A DNA stretch of 64,000 nt from Paenibacillus gorillae (GTDB lineage: Bacteria; Bacillota; Bacilli; Paenibacillales; Paenibacillaceae): positions 1 through 64,000 of the forward strand of contig NZ_CBVJ010000075.1 of the NCBI RefSeq assembly GCF_000513275.1, in the 5' to 3' direction. The position numbers and the translations under genes are program-made. Below, piece by piece: positions 9,124 through 17,566 of this stretch. The notes under the pieces were generated by a model, which was not told where the DNA came from, ran no database searches, and worked only from the letters and a program-made list of their open reading frames with translations. Numbering within the stretch: position 1 is the first letter of the stretch; each line of letters begins with the position of its first letter.

Positions 9124-9170
9124 AAGGACCGTGAACTCTCCAGGGTGAAGAGAATTCGCGGTCCTTTTAT
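9124..9170 (+). terminator. Terminator of psd
   Basis: aaggaccg pairs with cggtcctt, with further pairing of actctc and gagaa inside, followed by ttttattt. It lies 12 bp after the psd stop and also precedes the convergent MocR gene end. Confidence 0.8.
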
Positions 9171-9197
9171 TTACAGCCTATGTCTATTTCCCCCGTA

Positions 9198-10697
9198 TTA
9201 GCGAGCCAGCCTCCGCCAGCAGTCCCCGATTCTTCTGAGACCTTCCGCAATATCTCCTTCATTCAAATGGGCAAAAGCGAACAATGCGCCGGCCGGCCCT
9301 CCCTCTGGAGCCGCCCCGCCTGTGTGATCTGCTATCCAATAAGGCTTGGAGCTGCTCCACTTAATGCCTTCCTGAACGCATTGCGTTCGCAACTGTTCTA
9401 AGTCATCCGGATTGCCTGCCCAATCCGCATACAGGTGCAGACCGGCGTCAGAGGGTTTGAAGCGGAACAGCCCGCTTAAGTGACGCTCTGCCTCTTCACG
9501 AAACTTCAACAGCCGCCTGCCATACAACCGCCGTTGACGCCGCAAATGACGGGAGTAGAGACCGCTTGCCATAAAGGCCGCCAAAGCTCTTTGCTCCGCA
9601 ACGCCGCTAGAACGAGGCTCCAGCCAATGCTTGGCCAGACGCATCGGTTCTCTTAGCGATTCCGGCACGACCGCATAACCAAGCCGAAGCTCCCGGAACA
9701 TCGTTTTGGAGAAGGTTCCAACGTATACGACTCTGCCTTCATAATCGAGCGCCTTGAGAGGCTCCGAAGGACGGCCGCCCCAGCGGAATTCACTGTCATA
9801 ATCGTCTTCAATAATGACGGCCTCATGAATGGAAGCCCATTCGAGCAGCTGTCTTCGGCGCTGGGGATCAAGAGCCACGCCTGTCGGAAACTGACGGCTC
9901 GGAGTAACGAACAGCAGTCTCGCATCCCATGGCTCAGGCACGATCCCATGATCGTCAACAGAAGCGTATACAGGACAGCCGCCCGCCGCCTCTACAGCCC
10001 GGCGGATACCGTCATAGGAGGGATTTTCCACAACAACTTTATTTCCGGGTTCGATCAGCAGCATGGACAACAGCGCGATGGCATACATGGAGCCATTCGT
10101 AATGACGATGTCATCTGCCGATACGACGATTCCTCTCTCCCGCCGCAATTCATGCGCGATGGCCTCACGCAGTGAGCGGCTGCCCGATGTCTCTAACGAT
10201 TCATGGCGTTCCTGCTCGGAGAGGCGGCGAACCTGCTCGAACATTAACGTGCGCCAGTCATCCCATGGGAATAGCGAGGCATCCGTGCGGCTAATAGAGA
10301 AGTCGATGGCTTTCTCCCCGTTCTCAATGCCCGGAAGAGCTTCAGCTTCAAGCCATTGTCGTCCGGAATTCAACCGCTTAGCCCAAGTTGACAGCGGAAT
10401 CTTCGCCCGCTCCACCGATTCGGAGACTTGAAGGGCAGGCCTGTCATAGGCGACAAAGGTACCGCTGCCCCTTTCGGTTCGCACGAAGCCTTCCGCTATG
10501 AGCATGTCGTACACCTGATTCACAAGTCCGCGAGACAGCTCCAATTGATCCGCGAGCAGCCGGCTCGAAGGCAGACGTTCACCGCCCCGCAGTGTACCCG
10601 TTACAATTAATTCCCGCAGTGCTTGGAACAAAGCCGCCGTCTTCTTCCCCTCGCGGGCAGCTGCTCTTTCATAAGCGGCTATAATGCTATGCTCCAT
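9198..10697 (-). CDS. MocR-family transcriptional regulator (GntR HTH plus aminotransferase domain)
   Basis: A 499-residue regulator with a GntR winged helix at about 10-80 (LPSSRLLADQLELSRGLVNQVYDML ending TERGSGTFV) joined to a class I aminotransferase-like PLP domain of about 370 residues. The cofactor lysine is in VGTFSKTMFRELRLGY. MocR proteins such as GabR, PdxR and TauR sense PLP or PLP-adducts and regulate nearby genes. The start at 10697 is chosen because an AGGGGGG tract lies 8 bases upstream; an in-frame ATG at 10718 has none. It is divergent from a pyridoxamine-phosphate-oxidase-like gene with a 133-bp shared region, the usual arrangement for a regulator and its target. Confidence 0.88.
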   Translation of the reverse strand: MEHSIIAAYERAAAREGKKTAALFQALRELIVTGTLRGGERLPSSRLLADQLELSRGLVNQVYDMLIAEGFVRTERGSGTFVAYDRPALQVSESVERAKIPLSTWAKRLNSGRQWLEAEALPGIENGEKAIDFSISRTDASLFPWDDWRTLMFEQVRRLSEQERHESLETSGSRSLREAIAHELRRERGIVVSADDIVITNGSMYAIALLSMLLIEPGNKVVVENPSYDGIRRAVEAAGGCPVYASVDDHGIVPEPWDARLLFVTPSRQFPTGVALDPQRRRQLLEWASIHEAVIIEDDYDSEFRWGGRPSEPLKALDYEGRVVYVGTFSKTMFRELRLGYAVVPESLREPMRLAKHWLEPRSSGVAEQRALAAFMASGLYSRHLRRQRRLYGRRLLKFREEAERHLSGLFRFKPSDAGLHLYADWAGNPDDLEQLRTQCVQEGIKWSSSKPYWIADHTGGAAPEGGPAGALFAFAHLNEGDIAEGLRRIGDCWRRLAR

Positions 10698-10830
10698 GGA
10701 GATTGCCCCCCCTGCCATTCATACTGTTAACTGGTCTATTAAAATTCGATGGAATTGGATCTTTTTAGCGATCAGATTTCAGTCTACCATAGCTGTATTC
10801 CACATGGGAAGACGAAGGAGGCTTTGCAGA

Positions 10831-11458
10831 ATGCGAAGAAAAGAGCTTGCAGTTGATAATCAAGAAGATATCGAACAGTTTCTGGCTGAAATGAGCTTCG
10901 GTGTATTGGCAACGGTATCCGCTGACGGATTTCCGGCTGCAACGCCGTTGAACTTTGTATTTACGAACGGCAGCATTTACTTTCATGGAGCAAGAGCAGG
11001 CGAGAAAATTGCCAACCTTTCCAAGCGGCCTAACGTCACCTTTTGCGTAGCTAAGGAATATGCCATTATCCCTTCCTACTACACCGACCCCGAACTGGCA
11101 TGTCCCGCAACCGCTTTTTTTCAAATCGGTCGTTATCGCCGGACGAGCATCACTCGTCGAAGATTTGCCCGAGAAAGCTTCAGCCTTGCAGGCGCTGATG
11201 GTCAAGCTTCAACCGGAAGGCGGCCATAAGCCCATTCTGGCTGATGATCCGGCATACCGCGGCAATGTTAAAGGGGTTGCAGTCGTTCGCATCAATGTGG
11301 AGCATATGAGCGCCAAGTTCAAGTTTGGCCAAAATGAAACCCTGGAGGATAGAGCGCCGGTTCTAGAAGGACTTCGGGAACGAGGCGGAGAGCTGGATCA
11401 CGAGACAATCGAGCTGATGCGTAAGTATTGTCCCCAACACAACGGGGGCAGCCAATAA
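10831..11458 (+). pseudogene. Pyridoxamine 5'-phosphate oxidase-like flavin-nucleotide-binding protein, one-base frameshift
   Basis: The start at 10831 has GAAGGAGG nine bases upstream. The first frame gives a split-barrel FMN-binding protein (FGVLATVSADGFPAATPLNF, IYFHGARAGEKI, AIIPSYYTDPELACPATAFF), then runs out of homology. The next frame resumes exactly there with KSVVIAGRASLVEDLPEKA and continues to GLRERGGELDHETIELM. The join is a run of seven T at 11115-11121; six would restore one frame of about 208 residues. The reaction is unknown, as this family includes many flavin- or heme-binding proteins besides true PdxH. It faces the MocR gene. The frameshift is likely a sequencing error, possibly a real mutation. 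Confidence 0.8.
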
Positions 11459-11463
11459 AAGCA

Positions 11464-11518
11464 AGAACCTCCGGCCAGTCTGCTCTAGTGAGCGAGACTG
11501 GCCAGGAGGTTCTTTTTT
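11464..11518. terminator. Bidirectional terminator
   Basis: agaacctcc-ggccagtc pairs with gactggcc-aggaggttct, followed by tttttt on the plus strand and an A-rich flank on the other side. It lies between the convergent PNPOx-like and AraC genes and can serve both. Confidence 0.85.
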
Positions 11519-11530
11519 CACACTATTAAT

Positions 11531-12322
11531 TTACCGGATTTCGGAAGGGCTTCTTCCTGTATATTGCTTGAACTGCCTGCTGAAGAAAAAGATGTCCCGG
11601 TAGCCGAGGGCATCGGCCACCTCCGTCACATTCATCCCTTCATGCATCAGCAGGTGCTGAGCGCGCTCAATCCGTGTCTGGATCATATAGGACTGTACCG
11701 ACGTTCCGATCATTTCTTTAAATTTCATTGAGAAATAGCGGGGCGACAGCTGAGCACGATGAGCCAAATCCTCTACCCGGTGTGGAACGCCTGGATTTTG
11801 CCGCACATAATTGGCGATTTCATGAATGGCTTCCGTCAGCTGATTGCTCGCCTTCCTCTCCAGCGGCACCTGCAGGTCCAGATCCTCGCGCAGCAGATGA
11901 ATAATGAGCTGCTTGAGCACTAGCTGGGCCTCTTCTTCGGCCGCAAAGGTCTTCACGAGGAATAGGCGCACGTAACGGGAAAGCAAATGCTCAAACTCGA
12001 CGGTGTCGGCAAACTGCCTGTAACGTCCCGGCACCTGCACGACAGGCACCCTCGTATCAAAGTGAATATAAGTCAAAACGAGCGGCTTTTGAGGGTTATG
12101 GGTTGCACTGGTGAAATCACCGGGGCGGAACAGGAAGCAGCTTCCTTTGCCGACCGGATACTTCGACCCGTTTACTTCGACTTCCCCTTCTCCGCTCCAT
12201 ACGTAAAATAAATCGAAATTCGGCATTGGCTTCTCTCGCGGTGCCCATCTCCAGCCAGGTTCACATACGATTTTGGCGAGCGGGGGCAGCAAAATAAGCG
12301 ATTCCGGTGTGATATGCAGCAT
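11531..12322 (-). CDS. AraC-family transcriptional regulator
   Basis: 263 residues. The N-terminal half is a cupin-like sensor domain (FYVWSGEGEVEVNGSKYPVG, FLFRPGDFTSATHNPQKP). The C-terminal ~100 residues are the double HTH of AraC/XylS proteins (VEDLAHRAQLSPRYFSMKFK, then MNVTEVADALGYRDIFFFSR with RQFKQYTGRSPSEIR). Such proteins often respond to sugars or oligosaccharides. No transport or catabolic operon is adjacent, so the ligand and targets are unknown. AGGAGG precedes the ATG by 11 bases. Confidence 0.88.
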   Translation of the reverse strand: MLHITPESLILLPPLAKIVCEPGWRWAPREKPMPNFDLFYVWSGEGEVEVNGSKYPVGKGSCFLFRPGDFTSATHNPQKPLVLTYIHFDTRVPVVQVPGRYRQFADTVEFEHLLSRYVRLFLVKTFAAEEEAQLVLKQLIIHLLREDLDLQVPLERKASNQLTEAIHEIANYVRQNPGVPHRVEDLAHRAQLSPRYFSMKFKEMIGTSVQSYMIQTRIERAQHLLMHEGMNVTEVADALGYRDIFFFSRQFKQYTGRSPSEIR

Positions 12323-12689
12323 CTGCGAGCAGTCCTCCTATGCATGGACGATTTAATGAGGTTAAAAAGCTTTGCAGTTATTGACGATATTATTCCGGTC
12401 ATCGACTGCTCAATATGTCTGCTTGCCTTAGCCTGAAACCTGTCCGTATTCATTTCAAAATCAAATAAAAGTGAGGAAATAAAGCATCTGCCGTCATCAT
12501 ACAACAGCGCCAAACTTTTTCGCAAGCCTGTACGGGACGATTTGCATTTTCCTGCATATCATCCGATTGTTTGTTAAATTTATTTAATTTCGCATGGTTT
12601 GAACACTGCAAAAAATGTTATAATAGCTCCCGATAAGCAATCTCTACAGGAAATAATACTATAATGAACTGAACTATCGGAAGGATGGA
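12323..12689. other. 367-bp intergenic region upstream of the class I/II aminotransferase
   Basis: It separates the divergent AraC regulator and aminotransferase. It contains the promoter-like sequence described separately. I see no open frame with a ribosome binding site and no clear riboswitch. Confidence 0.5.
12598..12624 (+). promoter_or_regulatory. Candidate sigma-A promoter for the aminotransferase
   Basis: A perfect TATAAT at 12619-12624 lies 66 bp upstream of the start. The best -35-like hexamer, TTGAAC at 12598, has a short 14-bp spacer, so only the -10 element is convincing. Confidence 0.4.
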
Positions 12690-14000
12690 ATGAGGTCCAT
12701 GAACCCACTTGCTCGGCAGTTGAACGAGACTTTACAAGCGGAAAGCCCTGACGTTTACGCGATGTTGTCCGGATTAGGAAAGGCGATTTATTTCCCGAAG
12801 GAAGGCATCTTGAGCCAATCCGCAGAAGCGAAGGCAAAAGCCAAGAAATATAACGCTACGATCGGTATCGCAATCGAAGACGGAAAGCCGATGCATTTGA
12901 AGGTCATTCAAGATACGCTGAGTGCATACGATCCGAAAGATATATATGAATATGCGCCTCCTGCCGGCAAGCCTGAGCTCCGTGCGGCATGGAAGGCTAA
13001 AATGCTGAAGGAGAACCCTTCGGTTGAAGGCAAAACAATTAGCAATCCCGTTGCGACGAACGCTCTGACACACGGCCTGAGCATCGTTGCCGATCTGTTC
13101 GCAGATGCGGGAGACGCTGTCATTATCCCGAACAAAAACTGGGAAAACTATGAGCTTACCTTCGGCATCCGCCGTGGTGCAGAAATCGTAGAATATCCGT
13201 TGTATAACGAGAACAACCGCTTTAATGCGGCTGGCCTTCGCGAAGCACTGCTTGCACAAAAGGATAAAGGCAAAGCGATCGTTATTCTAAACTTCCCGAA
13301 CAATCCGACAGGCTACACGCCAGGACCAGAGGAAGGCGATGAGATCATCGCAGTCATCCGTGAAGCGGCTGAAGCCGGCATTAACGTTGTTGCTGTTACC
13401 GATGATGCTTACTTCGGCCTGTTCTTTGAGGATTCGGTTCATGAATCACTGTTCGGCAAGCTTGCCGATCTGCATCCGCGTGTTCTTGCTGTTAAAGTAG
13501 ACGGAGCGACGAAAGAAGAATATGTATGGGGCTTCCGCGTAGGCTTCATTACGTACGCTTCGCAATCGGATAACACGCTGGTTGCGCTCGAACAAAAAAC
13601 GATGGGCATTATTCGCGCCACGATTTCAAGCGGCCCGCATCCGTCGCAAACCTTCGTTCTTCGCGCCCTGCAATCGCCAGAGTTCGAAGCGCAAAAAGCG
13701 GAAAAATATGAGATTATGAAACAACGCGCCAACCGCGTGAAGTCGCTGCTCGACAGCGGGCGCTATGGCGATGTATGGGGCTACTATCCGTTCAACTCCG
13801 GCTACTTCATGTGTCTGAAGCTGAACGGCGTGTCGGCTGAAGAAGTACGTACAAGACTGCTTGACCAGTACGGCGTCGGCACTATCGCTCTTGGGGAAAC
13901 CGATCTGCGCGTCGCATTCTCCTGCATTGAAGAGCCGAATTTGGAAGAGCTGTTCGATACGATCTACAAAGCGGTAACGGAAATTTCCGGCAGCCGTTAA
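12690..14000 (+). CDS. PLP-dependent aminotransferase, class I/II fold
   Basis: 436 residues, fold-type I aminotransferase. Visible landmarks are IYEYAPPAGKPELRAAW, ILNFPNNPTGYTPGPEEGDE (the substrate-side NNPTG motif), VVAVTDDAYFGLFFED (Asp binding the pyridine nitrogen) and VDGATKEEYVWGFRVGF, with the Schiff-base lysine. The spacing and the long N-terminus differ from aspartate aminotransferase, so the amino acid substrate is not assigned. GGAAGG lies 5 bases before the ATG at 12690; the ATG at 12699 is an alternative. It is a single gene with its own promoter and terminator. Confidence 0.85.
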   Translation: MRSMNPLARQLNETLQAESPDVYAMLSGLGKAIYFPKEGILSQSAEAKAKAKKYNATIGIAIEDGKPMHLKVIQDTLSAYDPKDIYEYAPPAGKPELRAAWKAKMLKENPSVEGKTISNPVATNALTHGLSIVADLFADAGDAVIIPNKNWENYELTFGIRRGAEIVEYPLYNENNRFNAAGLREALLAQKDKGKAIVILNFPNNPTGYTPGPEEGDEIIAVIREAAEAGINVVAVTDDAYFGLFFEDSVHESLFGKLADLHPRVLAVKVDGATKEEYVWGFRVGFITYASQSDNTLVALEQKTMGIIRATISSGPHPSQTFVLRALQSPEFEAQKAEKYEIMKQRANRVKSLLDSGRYGDVWGYYPFNSGYFMCLKLNGVSAEEVRTRLLDQYGVGTIALGETDLRVAFSCIEEPNLEELFDTIYKAVTEISGSR

Positions 14001-14010
14001 TCCCAATAGA

Positions 14011-14047
14011 AGAAGGCTTGGCAGCTTCCGCTGCCAAGCCTTCTTTT
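14011..14047. terminator. Terminator between the aminotransferase and ecsB
   Basis: A perfect 14-bp stem (agaaggcttggcag) with a 6-base loop, followed by ttttt on the plus strand. It sits between convergent genes; the mirrored A-run also allows function for ecsB. Confidence 0.9.
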
Positions 14048-15300
14048 TATTCCTCATCATCTTCGCGGACGATTTTCCGTGTCATCCGCCCCGGACGAAG
14101 AAACAATGCGTAAGCAATCATAATGACTGGCGCAATGACGGCCGGCAGCGTATAGCCGAAAATCAGCAGTGTGATGCCAGCTGGCAGCCATACGAGAAAG
14201 GCAATGATGGCCAATACCCGAGAATCGACACGCACAATGCTTTCCGTTCGCTTCGCATCCGGCAGCGGGTAGACATGTCTCCACACTGTAAAGCTATGAA
14301 CACGGCGCAATCCGCCGAGCTGAACCGCTATGATCAGCATTAAAACCGCGTATGCGGCAGCAGCCCCCCATCCATCCAGCCATACCGCTTCGGCAAACCA
14401 ATAGACGATGAGCGCGCTGAGAAGCCCAAGTCTAACGATAATGCCGCCTAGCTCCGTTCGAATTAGAGATGCGGCGTACAAATAAACAAATGTATTCGCA
14501 TGCCGGTAACGGATCCAGCTTAACGCCCAGCTGAGGTAGCGCCGCGGTGTTGAACGGGACGCCATGGACGGAACGTCGATAAACAATCCGAAAAATAAAT
14601 AGATCGTTCTTCTCGTTCTCGCCTCTTCTTCTATTAATCGTTCCCAAGGGAGGGCATGTCTGGCCGGAATCCGGTACACGATAGCTAACAATGCAAAGAT
14701 CAGAACACCAAATACTGCGGCCATCCACGGCTCGCGCGAGAGCATTGCTGCCAACCCGGCAGCAGTTGCCAGCCAGCGCAGCAGCCGGAGAAGTACACGC
14801 ATCCCTGGCCAGGCCAGCAGCCGCTCCCGCCAGGCGCCCCACGTATTGACGGCACGAAGTGCAGCGGCGAACAGCAGCAGCCACCAGCCGCCTGCCAATC
14901 CGTCTCCATGACGGTATAGCGGCCAGTACAAGAGCAGCACAAGACCCGCAAGCAGGATCGTCAGCAGCAGGCTGCGCCGGAAGGAGCGGAATAAGTAATG
15001 GTCCATTCTCGCCTCCAGCGGCAGATGAAAGACGATGTCAGCCGGTACAAGCCATGTCCGCAGGGGACTCCAGCATAAGACCGGAACTAATGCAATGACG
15101 CCAACGAGCGTAAACGGAAAATCAGGCGGCACATCGCGAAGGAGCTTGATATAACCGAATCCCGAAGTAATCGCAATAAAGGACAAGACAAGCAAAAAAC
15201 CGCTTTGACCCATATAGCCGAGGTAGGGCAGTATTTCCTTGCGGTAATCGGCAGCCCGCTTTACCCACATCGCTTCCAATGCTTGAAGCGGTGACATCAT
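14047..15300 (-). CDS. ecsB: ABC transporter permease EcsB
   Basis: A 417-residue membrane protein with about ten hydrophobic stretches in pairs (FLLVLSFIAITSGFGYI, FTLVGVIALVPVLCW, LLLTILLAGLVLLLYWPLY and others). It matches the EcsB family in length, topology and partner: its ATG overlaps the EcsA stop by four bases (ATGA). In Bacillus, EcsAB affects protein secretion, sigma-factor activation by membrane proteolysis and competence. The transported substrate is not established. Confidence 0.88.
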   Translation of the reverse strand: MMSPLQALEAMWVKRAADYRKEILPYLGYMGQSGFLLVLSFIAITSGFGYIKLLRDVPPDFPFTLVGVIALVPVLCWSPLRTWLVPADIVFHLPLEARMDHYLFRSFRRSLLLTILLAGLVLLLYWPLYRHGDGLAGGWWLLLFAAALRAVNTWGAWRERLLAWPGMRVLLRLLRWLATAAGLAAMLSREPWMAAVFGVLIFALLAIVYRIPARHALPWERLIEEEARTRRTIYLFFGLFIDVPSMASRSTPRRYLSWALSWIRYRHANTFVYLYAASLIRTELGGIIVRLGLLSALIVYWFAEAVWLDGWGAAAAYAVLMLIIAVQLGGLRRVHSFTVWRHVYPLPDAKRTESIVRVDSRVLAIIAFLVWLPAGITLLIFGYTLPAVIAPVIMIAYALFLRPGRMTRKIVREDDEE

Positions 15301-16049
15301 GGCCGTTCACCGGTTACAAGCTTGTAGAAGGCATCCTCCAGCCCGCCGCTGCGCGTCTCGATTCCGGCTGCGGCGCATACTTCCTCCAGATTGCCCTGCG
15401 CGGCAATGACACCATGATGCATTACGATAAAGCGATCGCAATAGGCTTCCACTGTCGCAAGGATATGGGAGCTCATAAGAATCGCCGAGCCTTTCTGTTT
15501 CACTTCAACAAGACGCTCCAGTAAGGAGCGGATGCCGAGCGGATCGAGGCCGAGAAAAGGCTCGTCAATAATATAAAGCGGCGGTTCTGATAAAAGCGCG
15601 TTCATAATCATTACCTTCTGTTTCATCCCTTTGGACAAATGAGAGGCAAATGCTCCCCGCTTTGCCGTCATCTGAAACTCCTTCAGCAGTTGATCCTTTC
15701 TGTCTTCAAAGACGCTGCCATCTACATTGTAAGCCATGCCAGTCAGCTTCAAATGCTCCTCCACGGTCAGCTCGTCGAACAAGACCGGCGTTTCCGGCAC
15801 ATAAGCGAATGCCGAACGGTATCGCTCCTGATTTTGCTCCAGCGCCACTCCATTCACTTGAATGCCGCCATCATGCGGCTTCATTAAGCCTAGAATATGT
15901 TTGATCGTCGTGCTTTTGCCCGCACCGTTCAATCCGATTAAGCCAACCATCTCTCCCGGCCGGATATCGAATGAGACGTTGTGAAGCACCGGCCGCCTTG
16001 GGCTGTAGCCGCCTGTTAAGCTCTCTACCTTCAATATAGGTTCGGTCAT
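15297..16049 (-). CDS. ecsA: ABC transporter ATP-binding protein EcsA
   Basis: A 250-residue ABC ATPase. Walker A is GLNGAGKST, the signature is LSKGMKQKV, and Walker B is LYIIDEPFLGLDP; SSHILATVEAYCDRF holds the switch histidine. It is close to Bacillus EcsA, including LTGGYSPRRPVL and YVPETPVLFDELTVEEHL. The start at 16049 (MTEPILKVE) is chosen because AAGGTGA lies 5 bases upstream; an in-frame ATG at 16070 has weaker signals. It is the first gene of the ecsAB pair and energises EcsB. Confidence 0.92.
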   Translation of the reverse strand: MTEPILKVESLTGGYSPRRPVLHNVSFDIRPGEMVGLIGLNGAGKSTTIKHILGLMKPHDGGIQVNGVALEQNQERYRSAFAYVPETPVLFDELTVEEHLKLTGMAYNVDGSVFEDRKDQLLKEFQMTAKRGAFASHLSKGMKQKVMIMNALLSEPPLYIIDEPFLGLDPLGIRSLLERLVEVKQKGSAILMSSHILATVEAYCDRFIVMHHGVIAAQGNLEEVCAAAGIETRSGGLEDAFYKLVTGERP

Positions 16050-16127
16050 CTTCTCACCTTCAAATTCCATAAATGAAATGCTTCTTCTATCAGCATACCT
16101 AAAATTTCCTCAAAACTCAAAAAAATC

Positions 16128-16164
16128 AGCCGATATGCGCCCTTCCCAAGATGCATATCGGCTG
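16128..16164 (-). terminator. Terminator of the SLH-domain gene
   Basis: cagccgatatgc pairs with gcatatcggctg around a 13-base loop. On the minus strand it is followed by a T-rich run. It lies 19 bp after the SLH gene stop. Confidence 0.85.
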
Positions 16165-16182
16165 TTTATATGTTTTTTCCTA

Positions 16183-17436
16183 TTACTTGATCGTAATCGT
16201 TTTTACCGTTCCGTTCTCGCCTTTTACTTCAACAAGCTGGCCTTGCGTGAGTAAGGAGGCATTGCCTACGATTACAACATTAGGATCAATGTTGTAGATA
16301 AACGTGTAGGTCTGGTTGTTCGTAATTCTCGTTACGGAAATCGTTGCAAGCCGGCCCTGCGCATTCAGCGTTACCGTATTTACATTGCCCAGCTCCGTGA
16401 ACGCTGTCGACGCCGGAGGCGTTGCAGCTTTCGTTACTTCAATGAAGACGACACGGTTTTGATACGTGCGAACCAGTACCTCATCGCCGGCTTGAAGTGC
16501 GCTGACAGCTGCTTTTTTATCCTCGCGGAAAATAAATACGTTCGCGTCCAGATCAAGCGTCAGCTCTTTGTTGTCGGGTTTAACGACCGTAATTTTGCTG
16601 CCCGATGCGGCTGCTTTCAGCTTGCCCGTAATCGCCAGCGCATCGTGATCCGGCATTTCTGAATCGGTGCGGTCCAGCAGTGCCGCCAGCTCAGCTCTCG
16701 ATACCGGCTGGTTCGGACGGAAGGTTTGATCGTTGTACCCGGTAATAATGCCTTTTTTAATTGCAAGAGCTACGTAACCAACGGAACCGGCGGGAATGTT
16801 CTTCGCGTCTTTAAAGTCCAGCTTCGTATTGTTTAATGCTTTCGCTTCGTCCTCCAGCTTCAACGCTTTAATCAAAATCGTCGTCGCCCACAAGCGGCTC
16901 GCGTTTTGCTCAGGGTTAATCTCAGACTCGGTCTCTGTGAATAAGTCATTTTCCAGTGCCACAGCTACGTAACCAACTGCCCAAGGGTATTTTTTAGCCA
17001 GCTTGTCGGCGTCCTTGAAATTCAGATTCGATTTCATTTTGTCCGGCGATTCCGCCTGTTCGCGAAGTCCCATCAGGCGTACCGCGGCTACCAGCGTCTC
17101 GATACGGGAAATTTTTTGATTAGGCTTAAAGGTTCCGTCTTCATAGCCCGTGAACACTCCCTTGGAAGCGAGGCGCATAATGTATTCCAGAGCCCATTTC
17201 AGCTCATCCTCATCTTCAAATTTCCACGTAATTTTGTTTTTATCCTTGTCCTTGTCCTTCTCTTTATCCTTATCTTTGTCTTTCTTTTTCTTGTGATCAT
17301 CTTGGTCCTGATTTTGCTGATGGTTGCCATTTTTTCCATTGTTATTGCCATGCGCAAATGCCGAAGTTCCGCCTCCTGCGAGCATCAGCAAAGCCATGGA
17401 AGTAATAATCGTCTTTTTCCAAACTGGAGTATTCAT
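16183..17436 (-). CDS. S-layer homology domain protein, cell-wall anchored
   Basis: 417 residues from the ATG at 17436; AAGGAGA lies about 12 bases before it, whereas the GTG at 17448 abuts that site. A signal peptide (VWKKTIITSMALLMLAGG, cleavage near SAFA-HG) leads into a remarkable Lys/Asp linker of alternating KD pairs, then three SLH domains at about 75-260 (ASKGVFTGYEDGTFKPNQKI is the first; AIKKGIITGYNDQTFRPNQP the third). The remaining ~150 residues are beta-rich with no recognised domain. SLH domains bind pyruvylated secondary cell-wall polymer. It is a single gene with its own terminator. Confidence 0.88.
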   Translation of the reverse strand: MNTPVWKKTIITSMALLMLAGGGTSAFAHGNNNGKNGNHQQNQDQDDHKKKKDKDKDKEKDKDKDKNKITWKFEDEDELKWALEYIMRLASKGVFTGYEDGTFKPNQKISRIETLVAAVRLMGLREQAESPDKMKSNLNFKDADKLAKKYPWAVGYVAVALENDLFTETESEINPEQNASRLWATTILIKALKLEDEAKALNNTKLDFKDAKNIPAGSVGYVALAIKKGIITGYNDQTFRPNQPVSRAELAALLDRTDSEMPDHDALAITGKLKAAASGSKITVVKPDNKELTLDLDANVFIFREDKKAAVSALQAGDEVLVRTYQNRVVFIEVTKAATPPASTAFTELGNVNTVTLNAQGRLATISVTRITNNQTYTFIYNIDPNVVIVGNASLLTQGQLVEVKGENGTVKTITIK

Positions 17437-17566
17437 CAAAAAAGCCACTCTCCTTATCGCGATTGTACGGAAATGATTCCGCTTGACCTTCGCTAATACG
17501 TTTCGTCGAAGGCAATTCGCTTTGGGAGGGTGGCTGGTCTATTTTTCGTAAAACAGGAAAATCGTC

